From assembly GCF_030930995.1 (NCBI RefSeq), contig NZ_CP133217.1, positions 3,772,001 through 3,836,000 on the forward strand: 64,000 bases of DNA, in the 5' to 3' direction. The notes under the pieces are model-generated. The model was not told the origin of the DNA and ran no database searches. It saw only the letters and a list, made by a program, of their open reading frames with translations. Both the position numbers and the translations under genes were made by a program. The DNA comes from Thiothrix subterranea (GTDB taxonomy: Bacteria; Pseudomonadota; Gammaproteobacteria; Thiotrichales; Thiotrichaceae). Positions 54,205 to 63,265 of the stretch are shown piece by piece; positions within the stretch are counted from its first letter, which is position 1; each line of letters begins with the position of its first letter.

Positions 54205-55437
54205 TCAGGCAGAACCAGCGCCATGGGGAGAAACGTCTATTTCCAGCATAGCGGATACTACCAGAAAAGAACCGAATGCAACTACTCTGTCCTGTTTTTC
54301 TGCGCTTAAAACCATAACGTTCCATGCACTCTGGAAATCAGGATAGGCATGAATCGGTTGGCTTATGCCATTGGAACGCATGAGTGCTAACAGATCATCC
54401 TGACTGAGCGCCCGCTTGCTGGACAATGCCACTACGTACCACTCATCCACCGCCGACGCCATGATTTTCAGCACCCCAGCAATATCCTTATCTGCAAGTA
54501 TAGAAAAAATTGCAAATGTTTTGCCGTTTACTGGATTTTTTTTCAACCATCCTGCCAATTCAGTCGCTGCATGGGGATTGTGCGCGACATCAAGGATGAC
54601 TTCCGGTTCTGCTCGAATCCGCTGCATCCGCCCCATCAGGCTCACACTGGCTAAGCCGTCAGCAATTGCATCTGGGGAAACGGGCAATTTATCCGCCAAT
54701 CGTTGCAAAGCTGTCACCACAACCGCCGCGTTTTGACGTTGCACATCGCCCACCAATGCAGGCTGTGGCACATGCTCGACGCTGAAATCTCGCCCCAATT
54801 GCCACAAATTCGCCCCGATACGCGCGGCTTCACGCGCAATACTGGCGGGTGGCTGCGGGTCGCCACAAACCACCGGCTTACCTGCCCGCATAATGCCAGA
54901 TTTTTCATAGCCGATGGCTTCGCGAGTACTGCCCAGCCATTCCACATGATCAATGCCAATGCTGGTGATAATCGCGACATTCGCATCCCACAGATTGCAC
55001 GCATCCAAACGCCCGCCCAGCCCGACTTCCAACACAATCACATCAACCTTGGCTTGCAAAAAACACCACACCGCCGCCAGTGTGCCGAATTCAAAGTAGG
55101 TCAAATCAATATCATCGCGAGCCTTATCAATCGCGGCGAAAGCGGCACAAATGTCCGCATTCCTTACCGGTACGCCATTCAGCGCAATGCGTTCGTTGTA
55201 GCGCAGTAAGTGCGGGGAAGTATACGTACCGACCTTGTAACCTTGCAGCAGCAAAATCCGCGTCAGCATGGCACAGGTGGAACCTTTACCGTTCGTCCCG
55301 CCCACCGTCAGCAGTGGCACGGGTACAGACAGCAAGCCCATGCGCTCAGCGACGCAACGAATCCGATCCAGCCCCAGCTTGATTTCGGTCAAAAATTGCG
55401 TTTCCTGCCAACGCAACCAATCATCGAGCGTTTTCAA
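54205..55437 (-). CDS. folC: Bifunctional folylpolyglutamate/dihydrofolate synthase
   Basis: A 410-aa Mur-ligase-fold enzyme: [20 protein letters not shown] (P-loop), [53 protein letters not shown]. It adds glutamates to folate. It overlaps accD by 4 bases. Confidence 0.95.
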   Translation of the reverse strand: MKTLDDWLRWQETQFLTEIKLGLDRIRCVAERMGLLSVPVPLLTVGGTNGKGSTCAMLTRILLLQGYKVGTYTSPHLLRYNERIALNGVPVRNADICAAFAAIDKARDDIDLTYFEFGTLAAVWCFLQAKVDVIVLEVGLGGRLDACNLWDANVAIITSIGIDHVEWLGSTREAIGYEKSGIMRAGKPVVCGDPQPPASIAREAARIGANLWQLGRDFSVEHVPQPALVGDVQRQNAAVVVTALQRLADKLPVSPDAIADGLASVSLMGRMQRIRAEPEVILDVAHNPHAATELAGWLKKNPVNGKTFAIFSILADKDIAGVLKIMASAVDEWYVVALSSKRALSQDDLLALMRSNGISQPIHAYPDFQSAWNVMVLSAEKQDRVVAFGSFLVVSAMLEIDVSPHGAGSA

Positions 55438-56330
55438 GCCGCATCCAATACCGTGGTGTTAATCGGGCAAGGTTTGTGCTGCATAATGGCTACCAAATCA
55501 GCAACCGTTTCACGCATATCCCGGCGGTGCACGATCATGTCAATCGCGCCTTTTTCTTGCAGGAACTCACTGCGTTGGAAACCTTCCGGCAGTTTTTCAC
55601 GCACCGTCTGCTCAATCACACGCGGCCCCGCAAACCCGATCAAGGCTTTCGGCTCACCAATGTGAATATCGCCCAACATCGCGAAACTTGCCGACACCCC
55701 GCCCATCGTCGGGTCAGTCAGCACCGAAATGAACGGCACACCTTTGTCGCTCAAGCGCGTCAACACCGCGCTGGTTTTAGACATCTGCATTAATGAGAAC
55801 AAGGCTTCCTGCATCCGCGCCCCGCCACTCGCTGCAAAGCAAATGTAAGGAATTTTGTTCGCCATCGCCGCTTCCGCACCACGCACAAAACGTTCACCGA
55901 CCACAGAACCCATCGAGCCGCCCATGAAACGGAAATCGAACGCCGCCGCCACTAATGGCACACCCAAGACCGTGCCTTTCATCACGATCAGCGCGTCTTT
56001 TTCGCCGGTTTCTTTTTGCGCGGCAACCAAACGGTCTTTGTATTTCTTGGTATCACGGAATTTCAGCATATCGGTAGGCGCAACATTCGCCCCGATTTCT
56101 TCACGCCCTGCCGCATCCAGAAACACATCCAAGCGCCGCCGCCCTGAGAGGCGCATGTGGTGATTGCACTTGGGGCAAACGTCCAGATTGCGCTCCAATT
56201 CCGCCCGGTACAACACCGCTTGGCAGGATGGACACTGATGCCACAAGCCTTCGGGAATGGATTTCTTTTCGGTATTGGTCGCGTCGGTACGGATGCGTGA
56301 TGGCAGACGCAGTTTTTCAAACCAGCTCAT
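55434..56330 (-). CDS. accD: Acetyl-CoA carboxylase carboxyltransferase subunit beta
   Basis: A 298-aa protein with an N-terminal zinc ribbon ([20 protein letters not shown] then PKCNHHM) and the carboxyltransferase domain ([40 protein letters not shown]). With AccA it makes malonyl-CoA. It follows trpA by 21 bases in the conserved trpA-accD-folC order. Confidence 0.96.
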   Translation of the reverse strand: MSWFEKLRLPSRIRTDATNTEKKSIPEGLWHQCPSCQAVLYRAELERNLDVCPKCNHHMRLSGRRRLDVFLDAAGREEIGANVAPTDMLKFRDTKKYKDRLVAAQKETGEKDALIVMKGTVLGVPLVAAAFDFRFMGGSMGSVVGERFVRGAEAAMANKIPYICFAASGGARMQEALFSLMQMSKTSAVLTRLSDKGVPFISVLTDPTMGGVSASFAMLGDIHIGEPKALIGFAGPRVIEQTVREKLPEGFQRSEFLQEKGAIDMIVHRRDMRETVADLVAIMQHKPCPINTTVLDAA

Positions 56331-56351
56331 GTATTCTGTTTACCCCTAGGT

Positions 56352-57155
56352 TCAAGCATCCAACGCGGTACGCATGGATGCCAGCAAGTCACTGATGTTA
56401 TCCATAATAGCAGCATGGTCATTCGGTGTCGCTTCGATCTGTTTGATCACCGCGCTGCCGACTACCACGGCATCGGCTGTTTTTGCGACTGCCGCCGCCG
56501 TTGCTGCATCTTTAATGCCGAAACCCACGCCTAATGGCAAGTCAGTATGCTGGCGAATTTTGGCGATATGTTCAGCGACTTGCCCCACATCCAACGTGCT
56601 TGCGCCCGTCACACCTTTCAGCGAAACGTAGTAAATGAAGCCGCCGCCTGCTTGCGCCACCGTTGCAATGCGGCGTTCTGGCGTGGTCGGTGACAACAGG
56701 AAAATCGGGTCAATCCCGTGTTCGCGGAACAACGGCAATACACCCATGCCCTCTTCCGGCGGCAAATCCACGGTCAACGCACCGTCTACACCCGCCGTTT
56801 CCGCTGCTTTCGCAAATTCGGCGTAACCCATGATTTCAATCGGGTTCAAATAGCCCATCAGCACCACGGGCGTGGTTGGGTCGGTTTGGCGGAAGTCTGC
56901 CACCATACCGAGGATGTCGTGCAAACTGGTATTGTGTTTCAGGGCGCGTTCGTGCGCTTGCTGGATCGTCGGGCCATCCGCCATCGGATCGGAAAATGGT
57001 ACACCCAGTTCGATAATATTGGCACCGGCTGCGACCATACGATGCATCAGCGGCACGGTGATCGACGGGTGCGGATCGCCTGCCGTCACGTAAGGAATCA
57101 ATGCGGTTTTGCCCTGTGCTTTCAGGGCAGCGAAACAAGCGGCGATGCGACTCAT
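56352..57155 (-). CDS. trpA: Tryptophan synthase alpha subunit
   Basis: The 267-aa TIM barrel starts [20 protein letters not shown] and has [20 protein letters not shown] (catalytic Glu) and [12 protein letters not shown] (catalytic Asp). It cleaves indole-3-glycerol phosphate. It overlaps trpB by 4 bases. Confidence 0.96.
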   Translation of the reverse strand: MSRIAACFAALKAQGKTALIPYVTAGDPHPSITVPLMHRMVAAGANIIELGVPFSDPMADGPTIQQAHERALKHNTSLHDILGMVADFRQTDPTTPVVLMGYLNPIEIMGYAEFAKAAETAGVDGALTVDLPPEEGMGVLPLFREHGIDPIFLLSPTTPERRIATVAQAGGGFIYYVSLKGVTGASTLDVGQVAEHIAKIRQHTDLPLGVGFGIKDAATAAAVAKTADAVVVGSAVIKQIEATPNDHAAIMDNISDLLASMRTALDA

Positions 57156-58366
57156 AGCGTAATGCCCTCCAGCCGTGCAATGGTGTTGATGTCTTTGTCG
57201 CCACGCCCGGAGAGGTTGACGATAATGCTTTGATCTTTAGACATGGTAGGCGCAAGTTTCATCGCGTAAGCCAGTGCATGGCTGCTTTCCAGCGCGGGGA
57301 TAATGCCTTCGATGCGGGTTAAGGCGTGGAAACCTTGCATGGCTTCCGCATCTGTCACTGACACGTAGTTGGCGCGACCGATGTCTTTCAACCAAGCGTG
57401 TTCGGGGCCAACACCGGGGTAGTCCAATCCGGCGGAAATCGAATGCGTTTCAATGATTTGCCCGTTGGTGTCTTCCATTAAATAAGTGCGGTTGCCGTGC
57501 AATACGCCCGGTTTGCCAGCGCACAAGGGGGCGGCGTGTTTGCCGGTTGAAATGCCGTCGCCGCCTGCTTCCACGCCGTAAATGGCAACGGATTCATCCG
57601 CGAGGAAGGGGTGGAACAAGCCAATAGCGTTCGAGCCGCCGCCAACGCAAGCGACTAATGCATCGGGCAAACGCCCTTCCTGTTCCAGAATTTGCTCACG
57701 CGCTTCACGCCCGATTACCGATTGGAAATCGCGCACCATGGCAGGGTATGGGTGCGGGCCTGCGACCGTGCCGATAATATAAAAGGTGTCATCGACGTTT
57801 GTTACCCAGTCGCGCATCGCTTCGTTGAGTGCGTCTTTCAGGGTTTTTGAGCCGGAGGTGACGGGAACGACGGTAGCACCCAGCAATTTCATGCGAAATA
57901 CATTCGGAGCTTGGCGTTGCACGTCTTCTGCGCCCATGTAGACGATGCATTCCAAACCGAGGCGGGCGGCGATGGTGGCAGAAGCTACGCCGTGTTGACC
58001 CGCACCCGTTTCAGCGATAATGCGCGTCTTGCCCATGAATTTGGCGAGCAGGGCTTGACCGATGGTGTTGTTGATTTTGTGTGCGCCGGTATGGTTCAAG
58101 TCTTCGCGCTTGAGGTAGATTTTTGCGCCGCCGAGTTCGCGTGTCCAGCGTTCCGCCAGATACAGGGGGCTAGGGCGACCGACATAGTATTTGAGGTCGC
58201 GGTCGAATTCGGCTTGAAAAGCGGGGTCGTTTTTGAGCTTTTCGTAGGCTTGTTCGAGTTCGTAGATGGGTTCCATCAACGTTTCTGCGACGAAACGCCC
58301 GCCGTATGCGCCAAAATGCCCGGCTTTATCCGGCATGGCGTTCCAGTTATATTCGCTGAATTTCAC
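57152..58366 (-). CDS. trpB: Tryptophan synthase beta subunit
   Basis: The 404-aa PLP enzyme has [20 protein letters not shown] with the PLP lysine and [20 protein letters not shown]; the C-terminal [19 protein letters not shown] is typical. It condenses indole with serine. First gene of the trpBA-accD-folC-SPOR-cvpA run; other trp genes are not here. Confidence 0.97.
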   Translation of the reverse strand: MKFSEYNWNAMPDKAGHFGAYGGRFVAETLMEPIYELEQAYEKLKNDPAFQAEFDRDLKYYVGRPSPLYLAERWTRELGGAKIYLKREDLNHTGAHKINNTIGQALLAKFMGKTRIIAETGAGQHGVASATIAARLGLECIVYMGAEDVQRQAPNVFRMKLLGATVVPVTSGSKTLKDALNEAMRDWVTNVDDTFYIIGTVAGPHPYPAMVRDFQSVIGREAREQILEQEGRLPDALVACVGGGSNAIGLFHPFLADESVAIYGVEAGGDGISTGKHAAPLCAGKPGVLHGNRTYLMEDTNGQIIETHSISAGLDYPGVGPEHAWLKDIGRANYVSVTDAEAMQGFHALTRIEGIIPALESSHALAYAMKLAPTMSKDQSIIVNLSGRGDKDINTIARLEGITL

Positions 58367-58437
58367 GTTACCGCGCTCCTACGTAGAAGATCGTAAAAAC
58401 GGGGTAAGTTAGCATAAGTGGTAAAACCTAGCTATGT

Positions 58438-58443
58438 TACAAT
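58438..58443 (+). promoter_or_regulatory. Extended -10 promoter for the Uma2 gene at 58471
   Basis: TGTTACAAT (TACAAT preceded by TG and one base) reads as an extended -10, 28 bases before the start, followed by the ribosome site AGGAGAAG. No clear -35 was found. Confidence 0.5.
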
Positions 58444-58470
58444 CGAGCTATCTGAACAGGAGAAGCACCG

Positions 58471-58947
58471 ATGAACTGGCAAGAAGTCTGTAATCATCCT
58501 GACCTGCAAAATTTGCCATTCAAACTTGAACTCAACGAATACGGGCAAATTGTCATGTCACCCGCCAAGGTTTACCACTCCATCTTGCAGGGTGAAATCG
58601 CCGCCTTGCTAAAAAGCCTGCGTCAAGAAGGCAAAGTTTTGACCGAATGCGCCATTTACACGCACAAGGGGACGAAAGTTGCCGATGTCGCCTGGGCATC
58701 CCCGGAGATATTCACCCGCATCAAGCTGGAAACAGAGTGTTCTGTTGCGCCGGAAGTTTGCGTGGAAATCCTCTCTTCTGCCAACACCAGCCGTGAAATG
58801 GAAGATAAAATCATGCTGTATTTTTCACGCGGCGCAAAAGAGGTATGGCTATGCGATGCGGCGGGCAATATGACGTTTCATATTCCGGCAGAGGTGGTGG
58901 AGCGGTCGGTGTTGTTTCCGGCGTTTCCGCAACAGGTTGAGTATTGA
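58471..58947 (+). CDS. Uma2-family protein
   Basis: A 158-aa Uma2 protein, shorter than its paralogues: YGQIVMSPAKVYHSILQGEI, ADVAWASPEIF, VCVEILSSANTSREMEDKIM and YFSRGAKEVWLCDAAG, the PD-(D/E)XK-like core. AGGAGAAG is a strong ribosome site. Divergent from trpB. Function unknown. Confidence 0.85.
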   Translation: MNWQEVCNHPDLQNLPFKLELNEYGQIVMSPAKVYHSILQGEIAALLKSLRQEGKVLTECAIYTHKGTKVADVAWASPEIFTRIKLETECSVAPEVCVEILSSANTSREMEDKIMLYFSRGAKEVWLCDAAGNMTFHIPAEVVERSVLFPAFPQQVEY

Positions 58948-58979
58948 TGTACTGCTTGTCGGTCTTCGGAAAACGCTTG

Positions 58980-59390
58980 TTAGGGCAATAACCAGTTTTC
59001 CACGATCAAACCCGGTACACGCTTAAACTCATCGGTGTTATCGGTTACAGCGACTAAACCCAGATGCAAAGCGTGGGAGGCGATCAGCAAATCATTCGGG
59101 CCGATAATCTGCCCAGCAGCTTCAAGATAGGCACGAACTTCTGCATAGGCATGATCTGCTGGAGCATCAAACGGCAACACGTCGATCATGGAAAGTATTT
59201 GTTCCACCCATGCTGTCAGGGCTGGGGAATTGCGTTTTTTTGCGCCGAAACGCAATTCAGCGGCAACGATAATACTCGTGCAAACCGCGCCTTCACCGAC
59301 ACGCTGCAAGTGTTTATAGACGTTGCCTTGAGGTTCGCGGAACAGGTTGGAAATGATATTGGTGTCGAGCAAATAGCGGTAGTTGGTCAT
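58980..59390 (-). CDS. vapC: VapC-type PIN toxin
   Basis: About 136 aa from MTNYRYLLDTNIISNLFREP. PIN residues: D in LLDTN, E in VAAELRFGAKKR, D in GPNDLLIASHAL, D in VTDNTDEF. A complete RNase toxin of the VapC/FitB type. It starts 2 bases after the vapB stop. The frame beginning 6 bases upstream uses TTG and is less likely. Confidence 0.92.
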   Translation of the reverse strand: MTNYRYLLDTNIISNLFREPQGNVYKHLQRVGEGAVCTSIIVAAELRFGAKKRNSPALTAWVEQILSMIDVLPFDAPADHAYAEVRAYLEAAGQIIGPNDLLIASHALHLGLVAVTDNTDEFKRVPGLIVENWLLP

Positions 59391-59392
59391 GC

Positions 59393-59629
59393 TCAAAACA
59401 CCACATCGTCCAGCGATAGTAGATTGTCTATGTCGGGAAAATCTATATCTGATGGTTTACATGTGGCTAAAAAAGCAAGCAATGAGGGGCGTTGCAGGGC
59501 TTCGATGATCAAACGATTACCTTCGCGGCGAATAATCGCCTCATTCCCAGCTAATTCAAATTCGCGGGGGATGCGGATAGCTTGGTTGCGCCCGTTGCGG
59601 AACAGGCGGACGTGGCGTTCGGCTAACAT
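59393..59629 (-). CDS. vapB: VapB-type antitoxin (AbrB fold)
   Basis: About 78 aa from MLAERHVRLFRNGRNQAIRI followed by PREFELAG, the AbrB-like DNA-binding domain of VapB, with a C-terminal toxin-binding tail (DIDFPDIDNLLSLDDVVF). GGAGGTC lies just upstream (59632-59638), which supports this start over the one at 59656. Confidence 0.9.
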   Translation of the reverse strand: MLAERHVRLFRNGRNQAIRIPREFELAGNEAIIRREGNRLIIEALQRPSLLAFLATCKPSDIDFPDIDNLLSLDDVVF

Positions 59630-59755
59630 GTTGACCTCCAGATCAGGCATATACATGAGCCTATGCTAGGACAAGGAGAAGGTGAATGCAACCTACTTGT
59701 CGAAGCAAACCAACAGGGCGTAATATGAGAACCATTGGTAACTAATGGTGACGGT

Positions 59756-59938
59756 ATGGCAGTCAACGTAAAACTTTCCAACGAAACGGTTACATCCGCA
59801 CGGCAACAGGCGCAAGTGTTTCGGCGTGTCTTGGGCGGACAAGTGAATACCAATCATGCAGTATCAAAACAATTCAATGCGCTGCGATTAAAGACACGCG
59901 GCTACCGCTTTGACCGTGAAGATGCCAATGCCCGCTAA
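59756..59938 (+). CDS. ParD-like/antitoxin-tail protein, possibly chimeric
   Basis: 60 aa. The first part (NVKLSNETVTSARQQAQVFR then RVLGGQVN) resembles the start of ParD-like antitoxins. The end (QFNALRLKTRGYRFDREDAN then AR) resembles the C-terminal tail of antitoxins that precede PIN toxins. The join at about residue 35 suggests a deletion fusion. Its stop overlaps by 11 bases the start of a truncated PIN gene (59928). Confidence in function is low; the reading frame is clear. Confidence 0.5.
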   Translation: MAVNVKLSNETVTSARQQAQVFRRVLGGQVNTNHAVSKQFNALRLKTRGYRFDREDANAR

Positions 59939-59963
59939 GGTTTTCCTCGATTCTAATACGGGA
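59928..59963 (+). pseudogene. PIN toxin remnant, first codons only
   Basis: ATG at 59928 opens MPAKVFLDSN, the first strand and first acidic residue of a PIN domain, and then runs into unrelated sequence (TGTNPTHSP) at the 3' end of the convergent vapC gene (59965). The start overlaps the upstream antitoxin by 11 bases, as for intact modules. Confidence 0.6.
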
Positions 59964-59964
59964 A

Positions 59965-60360
59965 CTAACCCAACACATTCACCGCCAAATCCCCCGCTGC
60001 TGTGTTAAGTCTGTCATCGTTTGTCCAAAAATCAGTACAGCCGTAATAACGTGCAATCGCCAAATGCAGAGAATCAGGGGTTTTCAGGCGATGAATTGCG
60101 CGTAACGGTAAGGCGCGTTCGTAAACAATGTCGGGGATAGGCAACCAGATTTGTTGCGCCAAAAAATCCTCGTATTGCTGCATCAACAAGGTATTCCCAT
60201 CTCGTAAAGGCTTGACTAATACTTCCATGCGTAACAGTGGAGACACTGCCAGTTGATATTCTGGCAAACTATCCAGCATCGCTTTGATTTTAGGATAGTG
60301 GTCAGAATGTTTCTCGATCAGGTAAATCAGAATACAAGCATCAAGGTAAATATGCCTCAT
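59965..60360 (-). CDS. VapC-type PIN toxin
   Basis: A 131-aa PIN protein: MRHIYLDACILIYLIEKHSD (D6), LLRMEVLVKPLRDG (E), LKTPDSLHLAIARYYGC (D), TDFWTNDDRLNTAAGDL (DD). Complete. It overlaps its antitoxin by ATGA. Confidence 0.92.
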   Translation of the reverse strand: MRHIYLDACILIYLIEKHSDHYPKIKAMLDSLPEYQLAVSPLLRMEVLVKPLRDGNTLLMQQYEDFLAQQIWLPIPDIVYERALPLRAIHRLKTPDSLHLAIARYYGCTDFWTNDDRLNTAAGDLAVNVLG

Positions 60361-60641
60361 TCATCACCCCAAGCATCACGGACTTCCTGCACGGTTTGTT
60401 CAACTTGGGCGGGATTTCCTATCGGGTAGTTTTTGTAAGTATCAGAAGCCAGCCATGCCTTGACTGCTTGAGCACTACCTTTGTTGGTTTGCCAGACAGA
60501 GCGCTGACCCTCGGTATTGGCTGGCTCATCATACCGCCTGAGAATATCGAGCATTTTCAGATAATTGGCGAAAGGGATAACCACCGCCTGCTTGCTGCCG
60601 CGTTCATCGACGATGAATTGCTCGTTTAACTGCATGTGCAT
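60357..60641 (-). CDS. Antitoxin (Phd/YefM-like)
   Basis: A 94-aa protein (QLNEQFIVDERGSKQAVVIP followed by FANYLKMLDILRRYDE) with the layout of a Phd/YefM-like antitoxin: an N-terminal operator-binding part and a C-terminal disordered tail rich in acidic residues (VEQTVQEVRDAWGDE). It pairs with the PIN gene that overlaps its stop. Confidence 0.82.
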   Translation of the reverse strand: MHMQLNEQFIVDERGSKQAVVIPFANYLKMLDILRRYDEPANTEGQRSVWQTNKGSAQAVKAWLASDTYKNYPIGNPAQVEQTVQEVRDAWGDE

Positions 60642-60701
60642 GGTGTGACCCTTTCAGTGAATGCGTGCTTTGATTCTGGCATAGCAACCTAAAGCCTGCA
60701 A

Positions 60702-61067
60702 TCACGCGGCTTGTTTCACGGGTGTGATGTGCATATCAACGTGAATATCAGCAAAGGGGCATTGCAACGCGCCTTTATCGGTACGTTCCAGCAAACCCAG
60801 TTCTACCAAGGCTTGTGCGTCTTCGTGTACCCGTTTTACGTCGCGCCCCACGTAGCGGGCAAGTTCGCGTACACCCATTGAGCCTGCTTGTTGCAAGGCG
60901 TTTACGATGTACCAACGGCGTTCGGTCAGGCGGGAAAAGAATGCCGCTGGGGTTTGGAAATTGAGGGTTTCGCCCTGATAGCGGGTGTGTTGCGCGAGTT
61001 TTCCGGCGGCGCGTAAGGCAGCTTTCCAATCGGCTTGTAATGTGATGGTCAGTTTGCGTTTTTCCAT
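60702..61067 (-). CDS. Winged-helix (MarR-like) transcriptional regulator
   Basis: A 121-aa protein. Residues about 50-105 form a wHTH (RRWYIVNALQQAGSMGVREL then ARYVGRDVKRVHEDAQALVELGLLER), and the N-terminus is basic (EKRKLTITLQADWKAALRAA). Such proteins occur as antitoxin or regulator partners of small toxins; no toxin is visible next to it. GGAGGTAGAAAA precedes the ATG. Confidence 0.78.
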   Translation of the reverse strand: MEKRKLTITLQADWKAALRAAGKLAQHTRYQGETLNFQTPAAFFSRLTERRWYIVNALQQAGSMGVRELARYVGRDVKRVHEDAQALVELGLLERTDKGALQCPFADIHVDMHITPVKQAA

Positions 61068-61267
61068 TTTTCTACCTCCGTTAGAAAATCTTCGCCCACA
61101 TTCGATTCATCATAGCCCCCCACTCTCCTCTGCGCGATGGATAAGAAGACGCATAAGCAAGATTTTGGTTTGAATGGCATAAAATCCACCTTCATTCAGT
61201 GACTACTGTCACATAAATGATACCTTTCATCCGAAAAAAGTTGATTTTTTAAGCAAAAAAATATTGC

Positions 61268-61295
61268 AGATGCTAGATGCTAGATGCTAGATGCT
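61268..61295. repeat. Four tandem copies of AGATGCT
   Basis: A perfect 7-base direct repeat, four units, in the 319-base AT-rich gap (61068-61386) upstream of the membrane protein gene at 61387. It lies about 90 bases before the start. Nothing else was recognised in this gap. Confidence 0.95.
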
Positions 61296-61386
61296 AGGAT
61301 ATTAGCTGATTTAATCGACAACTCGGCAATAGGAACACGGCAAAATTGTCGTGTACAGAAATTTATTCAATACTTTAGGGGAAAAC

Positions 61387-61863
61387 ATGCACACTTCATC
61401 AAGTCAGACTAATATTCAAGAAGATAGTGAATTATCGAGTCTTTTTCCAAGACTATCATCTGCAATTACTTTCCAAGAAAGCGTAGTAACGCATGGAAAA
61501 ATAACAGCACCAATAGTAGTCGCTTTGTTATTTGCTGTTGGATATTACGATCTTTTTAATTATGATTTATTTCGCAAAATGGGAGGATGGGTAAGTATTT
61601 TCGGATTAATTGGACTTGCAGCCTATTGGTTTGTGTATGTAGTAAATAAGGATAAAATTGAGATTTTAGAAAAATCGCTGACAATTGAAAACTCAGGAAA
61701 CAATCAAGCATCAGACATATCAAATATATATGCCACTTGGTTAAAATTCGGAGCGCCGATTTCTTTTTTATTGGCAATATTATCTTCTTTAGCTGTTCTT
61801 TATATAATAGGCTTTATAATAATAGCTTTTATAGCTAAAGTCTATATAGAAAAACTTGCCTAA
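61387..61863 (+). CDS. Membrane protein of unknown function
   Basis: About 158 aa from MHTSSSQTNIQEDSELSSLF; TAGGGGAAA is the ribosome site. Hydrophobic segments: ITAPIVVALLFAVGYYDLF, WVSIFGLIGLAAYWFVYVV and APISFLLAILSSLAVLYIIG then FIIIAFIA. No family recognised. AT-rich DNA; first of three co-directional genes. Confidence 0.7.
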   Translation: MHTSSSQTNIQEDSELSSLFPRLSSAITFQESVVTHGKITAPIVVALLFAVGYYDLFNYDLFRKMGGWVSIFGLIGLAAYWFVYVVNKDKIEILEKSLTIENSGNNQASDISNIYATWLKFGAPISFLLAILSSLAVLYIIGFIIIAFIAKVYIEKLA

Positions 61864-61879
61864 GCTGATTGGTGAAACA

Positions 61880-62182
61880 ATGAAGTTATTACTTATAGTA
61901 ATAGTTGCAGTTTTTTCATGGTATGTTATTGATTTAGATTTTGATTCAAATGATCCTCTTTATTCACTTGAGCGAATGATGAAATGGTCTCCATCTTCGG
62001 CATTAACTTTGTTAGATGATATTCAAATTGCAGGTGATGATCCATCCCTGACAAATTTAGACGGATTAAATGCTGACCAAATCCATGAGATTGCAATGGA
62101 AAGGCGCACTAAACTTAACGAAGCTCAACTTGACTTAATTATACGAAAAAACAATGGGGAATTCTTAACATTTGATCGTTGA
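61880..62182 (+). CDS. Small signal-anchored protein of unknown function
   Basis: About 100 aa from MKLLLIVIVAVFSWYVIDLD, a single N-terminal hydrophobic segment, then an acidic region (DFDSNDPLYSLERMMKWSPS, LDGLNADQIHEIAMERRTKL). It starts 16 bases after the preceding gene. Not recognised. Confidence 0.65.
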   Translation: MKLLLIVIVAVFSWYVIDLDFDSNDPLYSLERMMKWSPSSALTLLDDIQIAGDDPSLTNLDGLNADQIHEIAMERRTKLNEAQLDLIIRKNNGEFLTFDR

Positions 62183-62258
62183 ATTGAGTTGATAACGAAG
62201 TGTTAACGAAAAAGTTTTCTTCCTTGATGTAATTTTATTGAGAAACAGGAATATTTTA

Positions 62259-62723
62259 ATGGGTAAGACATTTTTGGTGGCATTATTTTTTGCATCTATG
62301 CTGATAATTTCCGGCTGCGGAGAAAAAACCATTGATTATAGTGATCCTAATACCTTGATAACATTAACAGAGAAAATGTCCACTGAAGAACAAGTCCATT
62401 TTATAAGTGATGTTATGGTTGTTGCTCTCGCCCTTGGTGGTGAAGAGAAATTAAATGGATATACCGTTAGTCAAGTAACTGAAGAAGCAATAAACGTAAG
62501 AGCATTTATAAGAAAAAAAAATATTAAATTCCTTGAGATAACAATACCGGAAATGGAGGCAATGGGGGAGAACTCTATATCCTTAGTTGAACATAATGGT
62601 TTCTTATCGAAACCGGAAGATGGAGATATATCATTTAAAAAATATTCTATTGAGCGACTTAAAGAAATTATTGACAAACTAAAAAGCGGGAAGAATATTG
62701 AAGATATTTTGTATAAAAAATAA
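62259..62723 (+). CDS. Lipoprotein of unknown function (DUF6694-like)
   Basis: About 154 aa from MGKTFLVALFFASMLIISGC; lipobox IISGC. The mature start (GEKTIDYSDPNTLITLTEKM) and the GYTVSQVTEEA segment resemble small DUF6694-type lipoproteins, which is a tentative match. Lys/Ile-rich C-terminus. AT-rich DNA, third gene of the trio. Confidence 0.7.
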   Translation: MGKTFLVALFFASMLIISGCGEKTIDYSDPNTLITLTEKMSTEEQVHFISDVMVVALALGGEEKLNGYTVSQVTEEAINVRAFIRKKNIKFLEITIPEMEAMGENSISLVEHNGFLSKPEDGDISFKKYSIERLKEIIDKLKSGKNIEDILYKK

Positions 62724-62864
62724 GTTGTTAGCAATACTTGAATGTGTCAGTTACTCCACATCCACCGCGCCATTTTTTCCACCAGCACGTCCACCTTGTG
62801 GTGGCTTTTCCCAAATGCACTAAGCAGACTGGCGATGTTGTAGAAAACCCCATCTAATATCCGC

Positions 62865-62930
62865 TCAGTGGCAGGAATAAACGAACGCATACACCAATAC
62901 ATTCGTATCAAAGAATGCCTTAGCGTTCAT
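62865..62930 (-). pseudogene. PIN toxin remnant (21 codons)
   Basis: From the ATG at 62930: MNAKAFFDTNVLVYAFVYSC then H and a stop. FFDTNVLVYAF is the first PIN strand with its acidic residue; the rest of the domain (about 110 aa) is gone. The start overlaps the antitoxin stop (62920) by 11 bases. The following stretch to 62724 has a short open frame (ERILDGVFYNIASLLSAFGK) of unknown origin. Confidence 0.75.
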
Positions 62931-63150
62931 AAAGCTCTTCCCGTGTCCACTTACGCCCTGTGCTACTGAAGGCTGATGCCTCCGCTTTTTTCAAAATACG
63001 ATCAGTTGTTTGCTGATAACGCTGGTTACAGCTAATGAATTCCTTGATAAAATTACGGATAATGGCATTCAACGATGTGCCTTGTTGAACCGCCGCAATA
63101 CGTGCCTGCTTGAGATCTTCATCATCAAGCGTAATGGTAAAATTGGTCAT
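62920..63150 (-). CDS. Ribbon-helix-helix antitoxin of a broken PIN module
   Basis: About 76 aa from MTNFTITLDDEDLKQARIAA, a ribbon-helix-helix N-terminus with GTSLNAIIRNFIKEF, and the C-terminal tail GRKWTREELYER. A second gene with the same tail enters the window at 64000. Its partner toxin is truncated (62865-62930), so this is an orphan antitoxin. Confidence 0.85.
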   Translation of the reverse strand: MTNFTITLDDEDLKQARIAAVQQGTSLNAIIRNFIKEFISCNQRYQQTTDRILKKAEASAFSSTGRKWTREELYER

Positions 63151-63265
63151 AAAACGATACCCGTGAAGCCGTGTTACACGCACTCAGCGTAGCAAACCAA
63201 TCCCGATTTTGCCAAGCCCCCTGAAACGGTCTACTATTCCCAAAGACACAAGACGGAGCATTCCC

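Noticed and set aside
61068-61200. Possible toxin gene upstream of the winged-helix regulator
   Set aside because: A short open frame exists on the minus strand, but it has no recognisable toxin motif and is too short to support.
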